Assembly: GCF_964204645.1 (NCBI RefSeq)
Contig: NC_134027.1
Location: 353,501 to 417,500 of the forward strand
Reading direction: 5' to 3'
Length of the DNA stretch: 64,000 bases
Source of the DNA: Tubulanus polymorphus
Taxonomy: Eukaryota; Nemertea; Palaeonemertea; Tubulaniformes; Tubulanidae
Numbering within the stretch: position 1 is the first letter of the stretch; each line of letters opens with the position of its first letter. The translations under genes were made by a program, and so were the position numbers. This document shows, in pieces, positions 46,791-60,300 of the stretch. A model generated the notes under the pieces. It worked only from the letters and a program-made list of their open reading frames with translations. It was not told where the DNA came from and did not search any database.

Positions 46791-46968
46791 CATTTCACCG
46801 TATGGTGCTGCCGCTACGCTCATCGTTAGCGGGATTTTCATACACTAACGTTAGTCCACTCTGGCAAGCTAGGGTTAGGAGGGCACATGGATTGCCAGAG
46901 GTGACTTTAGATAGTGTATGAAAATTCCGCTAACGATGAGCATAGCGACAGCACCATACGGTGAAATG
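46791..46968. mobile_element. Complete palindromic MITE-like element
   Basis: Left end catttcaccgtatggtgctg and right end cagcaccatacggtgaaatg are perfect 20-bp inverted repeats, and imperfect pairing continues inwards for about 35 bp more (cgttagcgg, tcatacacta). The interior has a second inverted pair, ctctggcaagc and attgccagag. It is 178 bp long with no coding capacity. Confidence 0.85.
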
Positions 46969-48909
46969 TCGGCTATTCCGTTTTCCCCCCACCGGATTCC
47001 GCACTCCGCTATTTGACAATGCCCAGGTCACTACTGTGCAATTGAGCCCAGATCATCAGAAAAAGTGAAGATGTGATGGGATTCATTGAAAATTTGGCAT
47101 ATATAATTAATTCATTGAACTACTTTATTTGCATTATTTATTTTTCTGGGAATTTTCGAATTTTTCATCAATAACTAGTATATATTTCTTTTCAAGTTGT
47201 GAGCGATCTAGTTCTCTGTAGACCCATCGAAAATGAATCGACTCTGAACTGTAGAACTGGACCCAGGGAACTGAATCTCGCGTGCCACAGCAAGATACAG
47301 AGCTCTTCAGTGTATTAACCGTCAGGTGCTGCCCCTAAACAAATCAATAGCGATAAATCTGTGAACTAACTTATAGCTCGCTTGCCAGAGTAGAATCGTA
47401 ACGCCCTGTCTAAAATCTTGAACCGTCTAGCGCTGCCCCTTAATCGATATGTATCGGAAAAGTGAATTTATTACTCGCATGCCACAGTAGTTGTGTAGTT
47501 GGAACATCATGATAGACTCGTTTTTCTGTGCAGCTATAACGGGAACTATTTCAGATCTGACAATGAATATAAACTCAATCACAGTTCGATAACAAACGCC
47601 GCTGGGTGGAATTGATGTAAACAAATAATCGTGTTGAAATTGAATTTAGTTTAAGATATATTTTTGTGGTAGTTTTTATTTTCAAGCTGTTTACGTTTAC
47701 TTCAAATGATGAAACGATGAAAACATATTAAATACATCCCTGTTTTAGTGGGGATATTGAGTTTTGGTCCTTTCCGTATCTTCTAGAAACATCAAGTAGA
47801 AAGGCATTAACTGAACCCTATGTCTTTAACTTCAGGAGTCTATGGAGTTTTCGGATGCCTCTTTTCCTCACTTCTTGCATATTTCACTAGTAGAAATCTG
47901 GACAAACTGAATTCAGTTCGACGAGGCCGAAGAACAGAAGACCAAAGAGTGATCTGCACTAGCCGCAGGGTTCGTGTTGGCTTGAATCGGTGGGAGGCAA
48001 TCAAACCCCGACACGTGAAGATGTATCCTCAAAAATAAGGATACCGGGACGCTTCTCTGGTTTACGATGATTAGTTTGCAGGGATAACTCTTCGGCGGGG
48101 CGTGATCGCGTGAATAGCCCAAACTAAACCTTCAGAGTTCACTGTACTACAGCATACAACAGCTGATAACTTGCATAATAAAGCGCGGCGTGCATGAAAA
48201 GAATTGTATAAATGCGGGCAAGATTCCGTGCCCTGGCAATCGAACGCTGGAGTGGAGGTATGCCATACACTGGTAGGTGAGTCGGAGCATAGACTGGTTG
48301 CCTGTCCCATAGAGACCGGTAACCAGTCTAGCCACCTCACGATCAGTCTACATTGAAAAACCATTACTGAAATATGGTTGACGGAAATATTCATTTTATA
48401 TCAGATTCTGAAATATTTTCTCATATTGACTACAAAATTTTTTATTATCTTAATAAGATAAATCTGCCAAAGCTCAACAATTTAAATTAGTGAAAACCGA
48501 TGTGCGAAGTCGTCAATTCAGTAGCCTGATAGAACCCGGTAACCAGTCTAACTGTCAATGTTCATTGCGCGGGAATGAACGGGCAACCAGTCTACGATGA
48601 AAAATCATTTATGAAAAATTATGAACGGAGATATTCATTTTACTTTGAATTTTGAATTATCTTATAAAACTGACAGCCATATTAACCAAAGTATTAATAG
48701 TAAATCTGATAAAATCTAATACCGGTTTTAGAATAGGTGAAAACTGATTTATGTGATGCCGTCGGTTCAGAAGACTGATCCGTAGAATCGTTCGCCACTT
48801 TCTTCCGGTCCACTTACTTCCGCGTTTGTGATTTGCATACAAGTAGTTTGAATGTTAAATGTATGAAGCCGCGTGTTGATTGGTTGAGGTCAGTGCGGTT
48901 TACTGAACG

Positions 48910-48958
48910 ATGACCAGCTGTCAGCTGATCGAATCATTCGTTTCACAGACATTACGAC
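48910..48958 (+). other. Probable 5' UTR exon end of the downstream gene
   Basis: A strong donor (GTAAGTATA) lies at 48959. An ATG at 48910 opens a frame up to it, but in that frame the next exon (51391) would reach a stop within about 20 codons. The exon is therefore more likely untranslated, with translation starting at 51394. Its own 5' limit is unknown. Confidence 0.4.
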
Positions 48959-49569
48959 GTAAGTATATTTTACATCTTTGATCGAAAATTGTTGTGAAAA
49001 AACTCAAAACTAAGGCCTCTATAAATGATCGATTGACTTTAAATGATTACTTTAGCACAGCTCTTGTAGACAATGATTAGGTGTCATAGTAGTTTAGCTC
49101 GAAAGTGCACATATAAGGTTAATTTTCATCCCTTATTTAGAGACTGAGGTATTGAGCGTCCATTTCAGCCCTTAAACCATCATCAACCTACCTCAAACTG
49201 ACTGTTTTAAATCCAGCAATAGTTACCTAACTATTGACTCATCATGGATTCGATTCAAAAACAATTTTTGATGATCATAGTGATTCGAAACATTTGAATT
49301 TTTGAAAAACGCGAATGCTAAACGACGGATCCGGACTTCCATTGCGGCCCAATGGCAGAGTTGATTTTTTTATTTGGAATTTGAAGATATAAATCACTGA
49401 AATCAATTGGTTTTCTCAACCAAAATTAAAATTAAGAAGAATTTAGGATGGAGATGTTTGATTTTCATTTTGTCTAAAATGCCGATTTAAAAATTAATTT
49501 AATTGAATCAAATTAATGAATTCATCATTTCACGATATTATAGATAATCAAAATGTGAATATGAAATAA

Positions 49570-51025
49570 CCTTTTCAATCGCTGTTTTTGGGTAAGATCG
49601 CAGTTTTTAGGTTAGATCGCTGTTTTGTGGTTAGATCACTGTTTTTGGTTAGATTGCTGTTTTGTGTTAGATCGCTGTTTTGTGTTAGATCGCAGTTTTT
49701 AGGTTAGATCGCAGTTTTTGGGTTAAACCGCAGTTTTTTTGTTAGATCGCAGGTTTTAAGTTAGATCACAGTTTTTAGGTTAGATTGCTGTTTTGTGTTA
49801 GATCACTGTTTTTGTGTTAGATCGCAGTTTTGTGTTAGATCGCTGTTTTAGGTTAGATCGCTGTTTTTAGGTTAGATCACAGTTTTTAGGTTACATTGCA
49901 GTATTTAGGTTAGACCGCAGTTTTTTTTGTTAGATCGCAGTTTTTAAGTTAGATCGCTGTTTTGGGTTAGATCACAGTTTTTGTGTTAGATCGCTGTTTT
50001 TGTGTTAGATTGCTGTTTTGTGTTAGATCGCTGTTTTAGGTTAGATCACAGTTTTTAGGTTACATTGCAGTTTTTGGGTTAGATCACAGTTTTTGTGTTA
50101 GATCGCTGTTTTTGGGTTAGATCACTGTTTTTGTGTTAGATAGCTGTTTTTAGGTTAGATTGCTGTTTTTGGGTTAGATCGCTGTTTTTGGGTTAGATCG
50201 CTGTTTTTGTGTTAGATCGCTGTTTTTGGGTTAGATCGCTGTTTTGGGTTAGATCACAGTTTTTGGGTTAGATCGCTGTTTTGGGTTAGATCACAGTTTT
50301 TGTGTTAGATCGCTGTTTTTGGGTTAAATTGCTGTTTTTGTGTTAGATCATTGTTTTTTGTGTTAGATCGCAGTTTTTAGGTTAGATCGCAGTTTTTGTG
50401 TTAGATCGCATTTTTGTGTTAGATCACTGGTTTTTTGTTAGATCCTAGTTTTTAGGTTAGATCGCTGTTTTGTGTTAGATCGCTGTATTTAGGTTAGATC
50501 GCAGTTTTTGTGTTAGATCACTGTTTTTGTGTAAGATAGCAGTTTTTAGGTTAGATCCCAGTTTTTGAGTTAGATCACCGTTTTGGGTTAGATCACAGTT
50601 TTTGTGTTAGATCGCAGTATTTAGGTTAAATTGCTGTTTTAAGGTTAGATCGCAGTTTTTTGTGTTAGATCGCAGTTTTTTGTTAGATCGCATTTTTTGG
50701 GTTAGACCGCTGGTTTTAGGTTAGATCGCAGTTTTTAGGTTAGAACACTGTTTTTCTGTTAGATCGCAGTTTTTGTGTTAGATCGCTGTTTTTAGGTTAG
50801 ATCGCAGTTTTTGTGTTAGATCGCAGTTTTTAGGTTAGATCGCAATTTTTTGTGTAAGATCGCAGTTTTTTATGTCGCTGTTTTTGGGTTAGAAAGCTGT
50901 TTTTGTGTTAGATTGGTGTTTTTAGGTTAGATCACTATTTTTGTGTTAGATCGCTGTTTTTGTGTTAGATCGCTGTTTTTGGGTTAGATCGCTGTTTTTG
51001 AGTTAGATCATGTTTTTGTGTTTTT
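49570..51025. repeat. Degenerate 19-bp satellite (gttagatcgcagttttt)
   Basis: About 75 imperfect copies of a roughly 19-bp unit, gttagatcgctgtttttgg and variants, over 1.45 kb. Divergence between copies is high, so the array is old. It lies in the first intron of the downstream gene. Confidence 0.93.
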
Positions 51026-51072
51026 GTCAATCATCATATCAAGATTTGCAATCCCAGTTGCCTTCACGTTTC

Positions 51073-51309
51073 ATATAGAGAATTAGTGGATGTGGTGTCC
51101 CTGGACCCCTACATGCACCATATAGAGAATTAGTGGATGTGGTGTCCCTGGACCCCTACATGCACCATATAGAGAATTAGTGGATGTGGTGTCCCTGGAC
51201 CCCTACATGCACCATATAGAGAATTAGTGGATGTGGTGTCCCTGGACCCCTACATGCACCATATAGAGAATTAGTGGATGTGGTGTCCCTGGACCCCTAC
51301 ATGCACCAT
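51073..51309. repeat. Minisatellite, 47-bp unit x5
   Basis: Five almost identical 47-bp copies with the words catatagagaattagtgga, tgtggtgtccctggacccct and acatgcac. Their near-identity, next to the decayed 19-bp satellite, points to recent expansion. Confidence 0.95.
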
Positions 51310-51393
51310 ATAAAGAATTAGTTCACTGAACCAGAATAAGACTGACTGATATATTTTCAAATGATTTAATATTTTTACTTGTTTTTCTAGATA

Positions 51394-54300
51394 ATGCCAA
51401 AAGCCATAAAAAAAACGCGGGGCGTGGGGCCCTCAACATCCAGCCCCTATAATAAAGTAAGTACAAATTTACTGCTTCCATGCTTATTTATTCATCCAAT
51501 ACTTAGTATTTTGTACCCCTGGGTCCAGTTTCACAAAAAGGATTAACGCCTAAATCGATTTAAGATAAACTGAATTAATGAAGAAATTAAATCGATTTAA
51601 GAGTTAAACCTGTTTGTGAAACTGGGCCCTGAATTGCATCTAGAATGAAAAAAAAGAAAAAAAAATATTGAAAATAACGTTGGTGAAATATTTCTGGATC
51701 TTTCTGGATTTCTGCTCAATGCATCGTTTAGTAAAATATCGATATTCTTTAAAAGTAAAGATATAAGAATAAAAATATTGTATTGAATCGTGATTAGTTA
51801 CTGTATGCGCTGCTAGTTGTTGCCCAACCCATAGCCTCATTTCTCTCCATTCTAAATTTGCATTGTTTAACATTGCCTGGTTGCTATGGAAACTATTTAT
51901 TTAAGTTTCTTTGTGGTATCCATGGCATCAGTAACGTTTAGGTAGTGGCACCAATTATGGGTCCCAACGTTCCCATGGCGATACATGAGAACATTTATCC
52001 TATTTTTGACCTTCATGACGTAAGATGGTGGTGAGTCGATGACGTCATTTTCGTCTCACCACTAATGAAAAAAAAAATGAAATGATAAAAAAGGAAAAAA
52101 TGGTTAGAATTACGTTTATAAAATTTTTCTGGATCGGCTAAATGTATTGTTCCATTAAATATCGACATTCTCTAAAATCATAGGCATCAATATCAAAATG
52201 ATGATACAGCAGACTCCGCTTAACTCTGTTCTATTTGGACCATTAATTAACCGAATACCGACTTTTTAAATTTTGGGATTTTAACTTTAAGGATCAGAAA
52301 ATGTGTATGCAATATCAACCGGGTACCGAGTAGGGTGGCCGAGTCTACTGTAGTCTGCTGCCCCCTCGAATCCATTACCTTATTATCTCTCAATTTGCAT
52401 TGTTTGACCTCGTCTGGTTGCTATGGAAACTATTTAGTTATATCAGGAACGGTTTTTTCGAGGTAACCAGTGGCAACATTTAACAGGCGTGTCCGTCCTA
52501 GAGATAAACTGTCTGATTTCACAGCCACATCCGTCCTGGAGATAAACTGTTAGATAAACTCTGATTTCGCGTCCGTCCTATTTCTTGTCATTGTATGAAT
52601 ATGTTTTCTCTTTTATAGGGTACAGCGCAGCAACAGCAACAGCAACAGCAACAACAACAGCAGCAACAGCAACAAAAATTTGATATTTCCATGTCTGGGA
52701 TTGACGTAAGTTATCGTAAACGCCTGTTTGAAGTCATCATTCTTGAGCTTGAAACCGAAATTTATATATATAGAATATTAAACCCTGCTTCTGCTACTGA
52801 CAGGTAATGTCCGTCATACATTACTGCATCGTCAAATCTATACCAGGGTGCACCCAGCCTGATCGTTCGCATCATCACATGCAAAGGGCTGATTATTTTG
52901 GAACCCAGTTTTTATCAGCTGGAACATTCTGCACATTCGACCATATTGATTGATAGCCCGTTATAGACGAGTGGAGAAAAACTGGAAAACCAGTTCAATG
53001 TTACCTCATGGTAAACATAAGGGAATTTCAATGAGTTTAACTCACATTTACAGAGTTTTAACGAGGTTAGACTGAATTAACCATTATTCCATCAATGGTG
53101 TGTTCTGTCCATCAAGGCTCCTCAGACGCACCGAGCAGTCAAATGCAGCAGTAGCGCGAGGGTCGGGTGTTCTCGTGTGGGCAGACGGTCCGAACCCCAA
53201 AACCATTTACTTACACTATACAAATCAGATCAGGTTTTTAACATTGTCTTTGATTGTATTTTCAGTTTCTGCCGACAACGCCGACAACGCCGCCAAGCGG
53301 TACTTCTACGCCGGTAAGTGATAACTATTTTCTAATAAATCACGCTTATTTCAATTTGTAATTTGAAAATAGAGGGCAGTAGCTGCTTTGCATAAATTAT
53401 GCTAATTAGGAATAAATTCAAATTCGATTAAGTGTCATCATCGTAGAAGTCATATATTAATGATGCTATCTCTACAGTTGTCATTTAAATTAAGTGTTAT
53501 ATTTACTACTTAATTTGCTTCATGACCCAAAAGCCTCTACTATATAACTACTGGTTTTGTTCTAATCTTGGAGAATTTGCTGCAAAATTAACTTATCATT
53601 CGTTAATCAGTTTTTATTGAAAACCTGAATCAGTGATACATGCATTCATGAATATCCATCTAATATTTTGTTTTATTTTATCTTTACAGAACATATCACC
53701 GATACAGCATGTGGACGTAAGACATTAAACATTGATCTTGAATTTTAAGTTCAAACTAATTTATTTTTTATCTCACTCGGGACTATAGTTATTGCGTTCA
53801 CTTTGCGTCCAGTTTTCTCGGCTAGTTTTTGATTTATCGTGTTGATAATTGGTTTATATACTCAAACTACTCAAACTCAAAATATTGGCACAATTGGAAT
53901 TAAGATGGCGGACTTGTATGACCATTTTTTTCCCCGGCAAAATCAGCGCTTTAGGATCAATTCTGTTGTTGTTATATTACATTGAAATCAGAGTTTAATA
54001 TATATCAGTATAGAGCAGGTTTTTGCTCTAGTTATAAATAAAGTTATAAATAATCTCATGACATGTTCTGTATATGTGTAGTGAGTTTCAATGTCTTTGG
54101 TTCCTTTTAAACCAGGGGGAGTTAAATTTGAAAATGTCAGATCGTCGAGCATTTCAGACCACTTCCAAAGTGGGTCCCTGCACCCCTAGTTATACCGTTA
54201 ATATTTTAATAATACATTAATATTTTTATTTGATAGAATATATTGATATACCATACATTGATATCGGTCTTGTAATTGGATCAACAACCATGAGATCAAA

Positions 54301-57300
54301 ACACAGCAAATATGAACCTGCTGTGAATCAATAGATTTGTGATAAATGTAATGAAATTGTTATTTTTCATATTGACTTTTTGAGTTAAGGGTCTGTTGTA
54401 TAAGAGTATTTGGTCTCGCGTGTCAATGTATGATATCAATCTGTTGTATTTCCTCGTTCCAATGTTTAAAAGGTGTTCGTCACCTTATATTAATATCCTC
54501 CGTGTTTAAAAACCTGTGCGTATTACTTTTACCGTTAGATGGCGCCATAAGTGTGATATTTGATATATGGGATACCCGCAAAACCAGCTATTCCACCAGA
54601 TGGCGCAACGAGTAGTAGGTCGTTCGTTGTCAAAATTAGTTCATTTTCGATGAACTTTGAACTGGTTTGAAGAAGAAATACTTTCATTCTTCTACTCTGA
54701 TATCGGTTTAGTTTTCATTAATAATTGATTCATTTAAGAGAACAATTCATTCAGATTTAATTGAAATGTACAAGAAAATCGAACGCAGACGACCAACTAT
54801 TTACTAGCGACACCTGGTGGATCCTCGCCTGCCATAAGTGGAATCCTCGATTGCCACAGTAAGACTGTGGGTATCCCATTGTTTGGCGTGTGATAAAGTA
54901 AAGTTAGAAAACGAATGTTTAACTTTGTTGTGAAATGAAAGCGTTTTGGAGATTTTTAAACCGATCAAATCAATATTTTGATATTACGCTTGAAACCCTT
55001 CCCACTCATATTCTGCTTACTAAGTATATATTCTAGTTTCCGAGGAAATCATGGTGAGTGGCGCCATCTATACAGTGGAGTTAGCTTTATAAATCGAGTA
55101 TGATTCGACAAGTGGCTCCATCTATTCCCTAATACTGAAGCGAGGTAACCAGCAGCGCCCTCATATACAGGAAATGAACGCCTATCAAGTTTAACAATGC
55201 ACGGTGTATTGACCACAGCGACCGGTGATAATTATATCAATGTTGATTAGCTATTGCCATAGACAGGTCCGTAGCGTTTGACTGGACCAGAACGGGGTCT
55301 CCTAACCAAAACAAATTTTGAAAACGTGCCCAGATAAATTGCCTCTGGGAGATTGATTAACGAGGTTTTGATTGAATGAACAAATTTTAATATTTGTAAG
55401 TTTAACATTTCTGTTTTTAATTTTTCTTTGTAAGGAACTGAATTTTCGAACCCCCCTGAACCGCTTCAAGCTACGTTCCTGATATAGTGCTAGCTATACC
55501 TGAATACTTTTCTCTTATTGAAATTGTCTAAAAAACCAGCACCTTGAACTAATGAACGTCATAATGAAAATGTTTAAAAATTCAACCATTAATGAATTTG
55601 ACTAATGTATTTTTTTTATTTTCATTTCTAGCGTCAGTTTGCCTCAGAGGCTACGTCGCCGTCGCTTAATGTAAGTATCAGTGATGCCCTCAATCTCACA
55701 TGCCTCACTTCCCTCCTAATGTAACCATTTTTATGAAATTCCTCAAGAAAATATATACTGATAATCTTAGAATACACGTTTTTGTACCCAGACCCCTTCA
55801 TTCTACTGAACTACCGTGTAATCAGTACCTGTTGTGTTCATTTTCTGTTGCATTGATTTATATATTATTTCTATTTATAGTTGTCAAACAGCAGCAGCAG
55901 CAGCAGCGCACCCCTCCCGCCGGAGACGCCTCCCGACTTGCAAGCAAGAAGTAAGTTCAGTCTTCAAATACAATTTCAACGCATTCAATTTTTTGTATGG
56001 CGTTAAAACGGTTAAAGTTGTGACTAGTTTTCATAACTCCGTGACGTCAGGTGTGACACAAAATACAATATCATATTTCCATCGAGTACCGGACCCTTTC
56101 CTATGTTTTTTGCCAATTTGGATTGAATGATCGCCAGCGGTTTTTCTATACGACCCGGCTCTGCTGTATTGCATTTAGCCATCCTTTTTCTTGGCGTTTT
56201 TTATAAGAAGGTGTTTGATTTTGTCTCTAAGGGATTTAGGAATTTAAGAGACACTTGTACTCTCTATGCAGTGAGTTTGTTCTGTTTTTGTTCCCTCGTG
56301 AATTTTATTTTTGTTTGAATCAAATCAAATCAGTGCATCTTTCTTGAATTGCGTGTATGTTATAATATTATGTAAGTTATAACGTTAAAATATCTGTTAT
56401 ATTTAAACCGAATATTTAATTGTTGTATTTTGAATGCGATAATGCCGCTCCCTGCTAAAGTCCAGCGTCGTCGTCGTGAGGGATGCGGTCATCTGTTCGG
56501 GCCCTGATTACGTTCTGTGTTCATCCTGTTTGGCTACATCGGGCGTTATATGAGTTAATCCTTCCTGGACTTGCGGATTGTGGTCGGAAGATCTATGGGT
56601 TCGGGCCGAGAAGTCCCAGAAACAGAAAGTACAGTTTCTGTCGATGTACCGATTGATGTCTCTATTTCAGAAAGTAACAGCGGTCGCCAGCTGTACTAGC
56701 AAGGTTGGTTTCCCAACTCCATTCTCCGAGGAGGATCGCTGGTTCTCTAGTGCCGGTCAGTCACCAGTCAATCAATGGTTCAGCTGGTTCACTGTCCGAA
56801 TGGTATTTCCCAGATATCGCACAGGAACTCGGGTTCAGTCCTGGCTACTCCGAGCAATGGTCCGGTCCAGGCATCACCGGGAACTGTACATCCAGTCCGG
56901 TGCGGTCACCTCCGAGCACCGGTCCAGTCCAGGCATCACCAGTTACTGAACATCTTGTCCGGTCCGGGCGGCCTCAAGCTACGGTTGGGTCCAGGCATCA
57001 CAGGGTACTGAACATCTGGTCCCGTCCAGGCATCACCGGGTACTGAACATCCAGTCCGGTCCGGTCCAGGCATCACTGGGAACTGTACATCCAGTCCGGT
57101 CCGGTCCAGGCATCACTGGGTACTGAACATCTGGTCCAGTCCGGCAGCTTTGAGCACCAGTCCATTCCAGGCATCACCGGGTACTGAACATCCAGTCCGG
57201 TCCAGGCATCACCGGGTACTGAACATCCAGTCCGGTCCGGTCCAGGCATCACTGGGTACTGTACATCCAGTCCGGTCCGGTCCAGGCATCACTGGGAACT

Positions 57301-60300
57301 GTACATCCAGTCCGGTCCGGTCCAGGCATCACCGGGTACTGAACATCCAGTCCGGTCCGGTCCAGGCATCACTGGGTACTGAACATCCAGTCCGGTCCGG
57401 TCCAGGCATCACTGGGTACTGTACATCCAGTCCGGTCCGGTCCAGGCATCACTGGGAACTGTACATCCAGTCCGGTCCGGTCCAGGCATCACCGGGTACT
57501 GAACATCCAGTCCGGTCCGGTCCAGGCATCACTGGGTACTGAACATCCAGTCCGGTCCGGTCCAGGCATCACTGGGAACTGTACATCCAGTCCGGTCTGG
57601 TCCAGGCATCACTGGGAACTGTACATCCAGTCCGGTCCGCTCCAGGCATCACCGGGTACTGAACATCCAGTCCGGTCCGGTCCAGGCATCACTGGGTACT
57701 GAACATCCAGTCTGGTCCGGTCCAGGCATCACTGGGAACTGTACATCCAGTCCGGTCCGGTCCAGGCATCACTGGGAACTGTACATCCAGTCCGGTCCGG
57801 TCCAGGCATCACCGGGTACTGAACATCTGGTTCGGTCCAGGCATCACCGGGTACTGAACATCCAGTCCGGTCCGCTCCAGGCATCACCGGGTACTGAACA
57901 TCCAGTCCGGTCCGGTCCAGGCATCACTGGGTACTGAACATCCAGTCCGGTCCGGTCCAGGCATCACTGGGTACTGAACATCCAGTCTGGTCCGGTCCAG
58001 GCATCACTGGGAACTGTACATCCAGTCCGGTCCGGTCCAGGCATCACTGGGAACTGAACATCCAGTCCGGTCCGGTCCAGGCATCACCGGGTACTGAACA
58101 TCCAGTCCGGTCTGGTCCAGGCATCACTGGGTGCTGAACAGCCAGTCTGGTCCGGTCCAGGCATCACTGGGAACTGTACATCCAGTCCGGTCCGGTCCGG
58201 TCCAGGCATCACTGGGAACTGTACATCCAGTCTGGTCCGGCCAAGGCATCACTGGGTGCTGAACATCCAGTCTGGTCCGGTCCAGGCATCACTGGGTACT
58301 GAACATCCAGTCTGGTCCGGTCCAGGCATCACTGGGAACTGTACATCCAGTCCGGTCCGGTCCAGGCATCATCAGGTACTGAACATCCAGTCTGGTCCGG
58401 GCGGCCTGGCATCAATGTTTCGAATTTGAAACATAGTTATTATGGCTCTAGGTTTGGTAGAGGGCGCTCTTCTACCAGACGCAGGAGTAAGGTCACCTTC
58501 ACTGATATCGAGGATGGATCGAGAGATTATGATTGATTCTGTAGGAACCATCATCATTCATCAGTTCACGTAGAGGGACCGTTTAGGAAGTTCATGTCTT
58601 TCACGTCGAGGGACCGTTTAGGAAGTTCACGTCTTTCACGTCTAGGGACCGTTTAGGAAGTTCATGTCTTTCACGTCGTGGGACCGTTTAGGAAGTTCAC
58701 GTCTTTCACGTCGAGGGACCGTTTAGGAAGTTCATGTCTTTCATGTCGAGGGACCGTTTAGGAAGTTCATGTCTTTCACGTCGAGGGACCGTTTAGGAAG
58801 TTCATGTCTTTCATGTCGAGGGACCGTTTAGGAAGTTCATGTCTTTCACGTTGAGGGACCGTTTAGGAAGTTCATGTCTTTCACGTCGAGGGACCGTTTA
58901 GGAAGTTCACGTCTTTCATGTCGAGGGACCGTTTAGGAAGTTCATGTCTTTCACGTCGAGGGACCGTTTAGGAAGTTCATGTCTTTCATGTCGAGGGACC
59001 GTTTAGGAAGTTCATGTCTTTCACGTTGAGGGACCGTTTAGGAAGTTCATGTCTTTCACGTCGAGGGACCGTTTAGGAAGTTCACGTCTTTTACGTCGAG
59101 GGACCGTTTAGGAAGTTCATCTCTTTCACGTCGAGGGACCGTTTAGGAAGTTCACGTCTTTCACGTCGAGGGACCGTTTAGGAAGTTCATGTCTTTCACG
59201 TCATGGGACCCTTTAGGAAGTTCATGTCTTTCACATCGAGGGACCGTTTAGGAAGTCGTCACAATAATCGGGATTTCCGTGATTTCGAAAGTAAGATGTT
59301 ATTGTCATTGTAAGCTACCGCAGTTACAGGTAAGCCTATTCTTGATTGCCCGGTTAGAAGTTCAGTTATTCGGAATTCTGACTCTGAATTTCTGAGGGGT
59401 AGCATCTGATTTCAACGAGGATCTAGTTCCTGCAGCAATAAGCTTCGGGTTGCCGCTCACAACGGAAGCTCGTAACACGGTTAGCCATGCCTGCAGGGGA
59501 TATGCTATTTTTTACCCCTCAGCCATAGGACGCAAGGGGTAAAAAATCACTTATGTCCGAACGGGCGGGCTGTTTGTTTTTGACATATACAGGTCATCCA
59601 AGATGGCCGCCACAGCCATTGCAATGTGTGAAATAGCCATTTGAAGCTTGTTATCGCTCTACAGACTTAAGTTTTTCATTGATTTTCTTGTGACTTGGTT
59701 TGTTTGTTTGAGGTGTGAGATGGATGAGCCCTATTATTTTTGACATATATAGGTCATCCAAGATGGCCGCCACGGTTGTTTTAATGTGTGAAATAGCTAT
59801 ATTTTGGAGCTTGTTTTCCACTGTACAATCTACAGTTTTATACTGATTTTCTTATCACGTGCTATGTGGATTGAAGGCATAAGGATCGATGAACTCTACT
59901 GTGTTTGATGTGTGTAGGTCATCAAAGATGGCCACCACAGTTATATCAGTGTCTTGAATAGCCGATTTGGAGCTTGTTACTGCTCTAAGATGTAGAAGCT
60001 TAGAGGATTATAATTTTATTCATACTTGTACTGTGGTTTATTTATGGTGGTCAGAGGATGAGCCCTATTACAATTTTGCATTCTCTACTTGACTCACTGG
60101 TCAAGGGTTAATATCTAGTTTGTTAAATGTGGAGAAACTCGTGCTAAGTCCTCGGCAGGTCCCCATGTCGGTGAATCACCACCAACCCCACCCCCCGGAC
60201 TTTGATCTCAATATTTTGCGTGAATCGTCAGCAGTTTCAAGAGAATGGGCTCGATTAGGTGTGGAACAATTGGAATCCTCGATTGCCACAGTCGAACCTA

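Larger units (their letters stand above)
45210..48909. other. Spacer after the HELZ2-like gene
   Basis: A 3.7-kb region with no supported gene. It holds a G-rich minisatellite (45340-45580), an AT dinucleotide run near 45687, a palindromic element in a partial copy (46021-46155) and a complete copy (46791-46968), and a tandem array between them. From 47.0 to 48.8 kb I see only short frames without domains or splice support. Confidence 0.5.

Noticed and set aside
47820-48394. Short frames near 47820-48038 and 48071-48394
   Set aside because: No recognisable domain, conserved motif or splice partner; likely chance.
48910-48958. Translation start at ATG 48910
   Set aside because: Spliced to 51391 it would reach a stop within about 20 codons; the ATG at 51394 keeps all later exons open.
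55700-56318. Hydrophobic frames at 55700-55954, 55834-56130 and 56127-56318
   Set aside because: They overlap the poly-Ser exon in other frames or lie in AT-rich intron and lack splice signals.
56578-57542. Several frames over the 40-bp array (for example 57150-57542)
   Set aside because: Minisatellite by-product; no homologous domain and no splice context.
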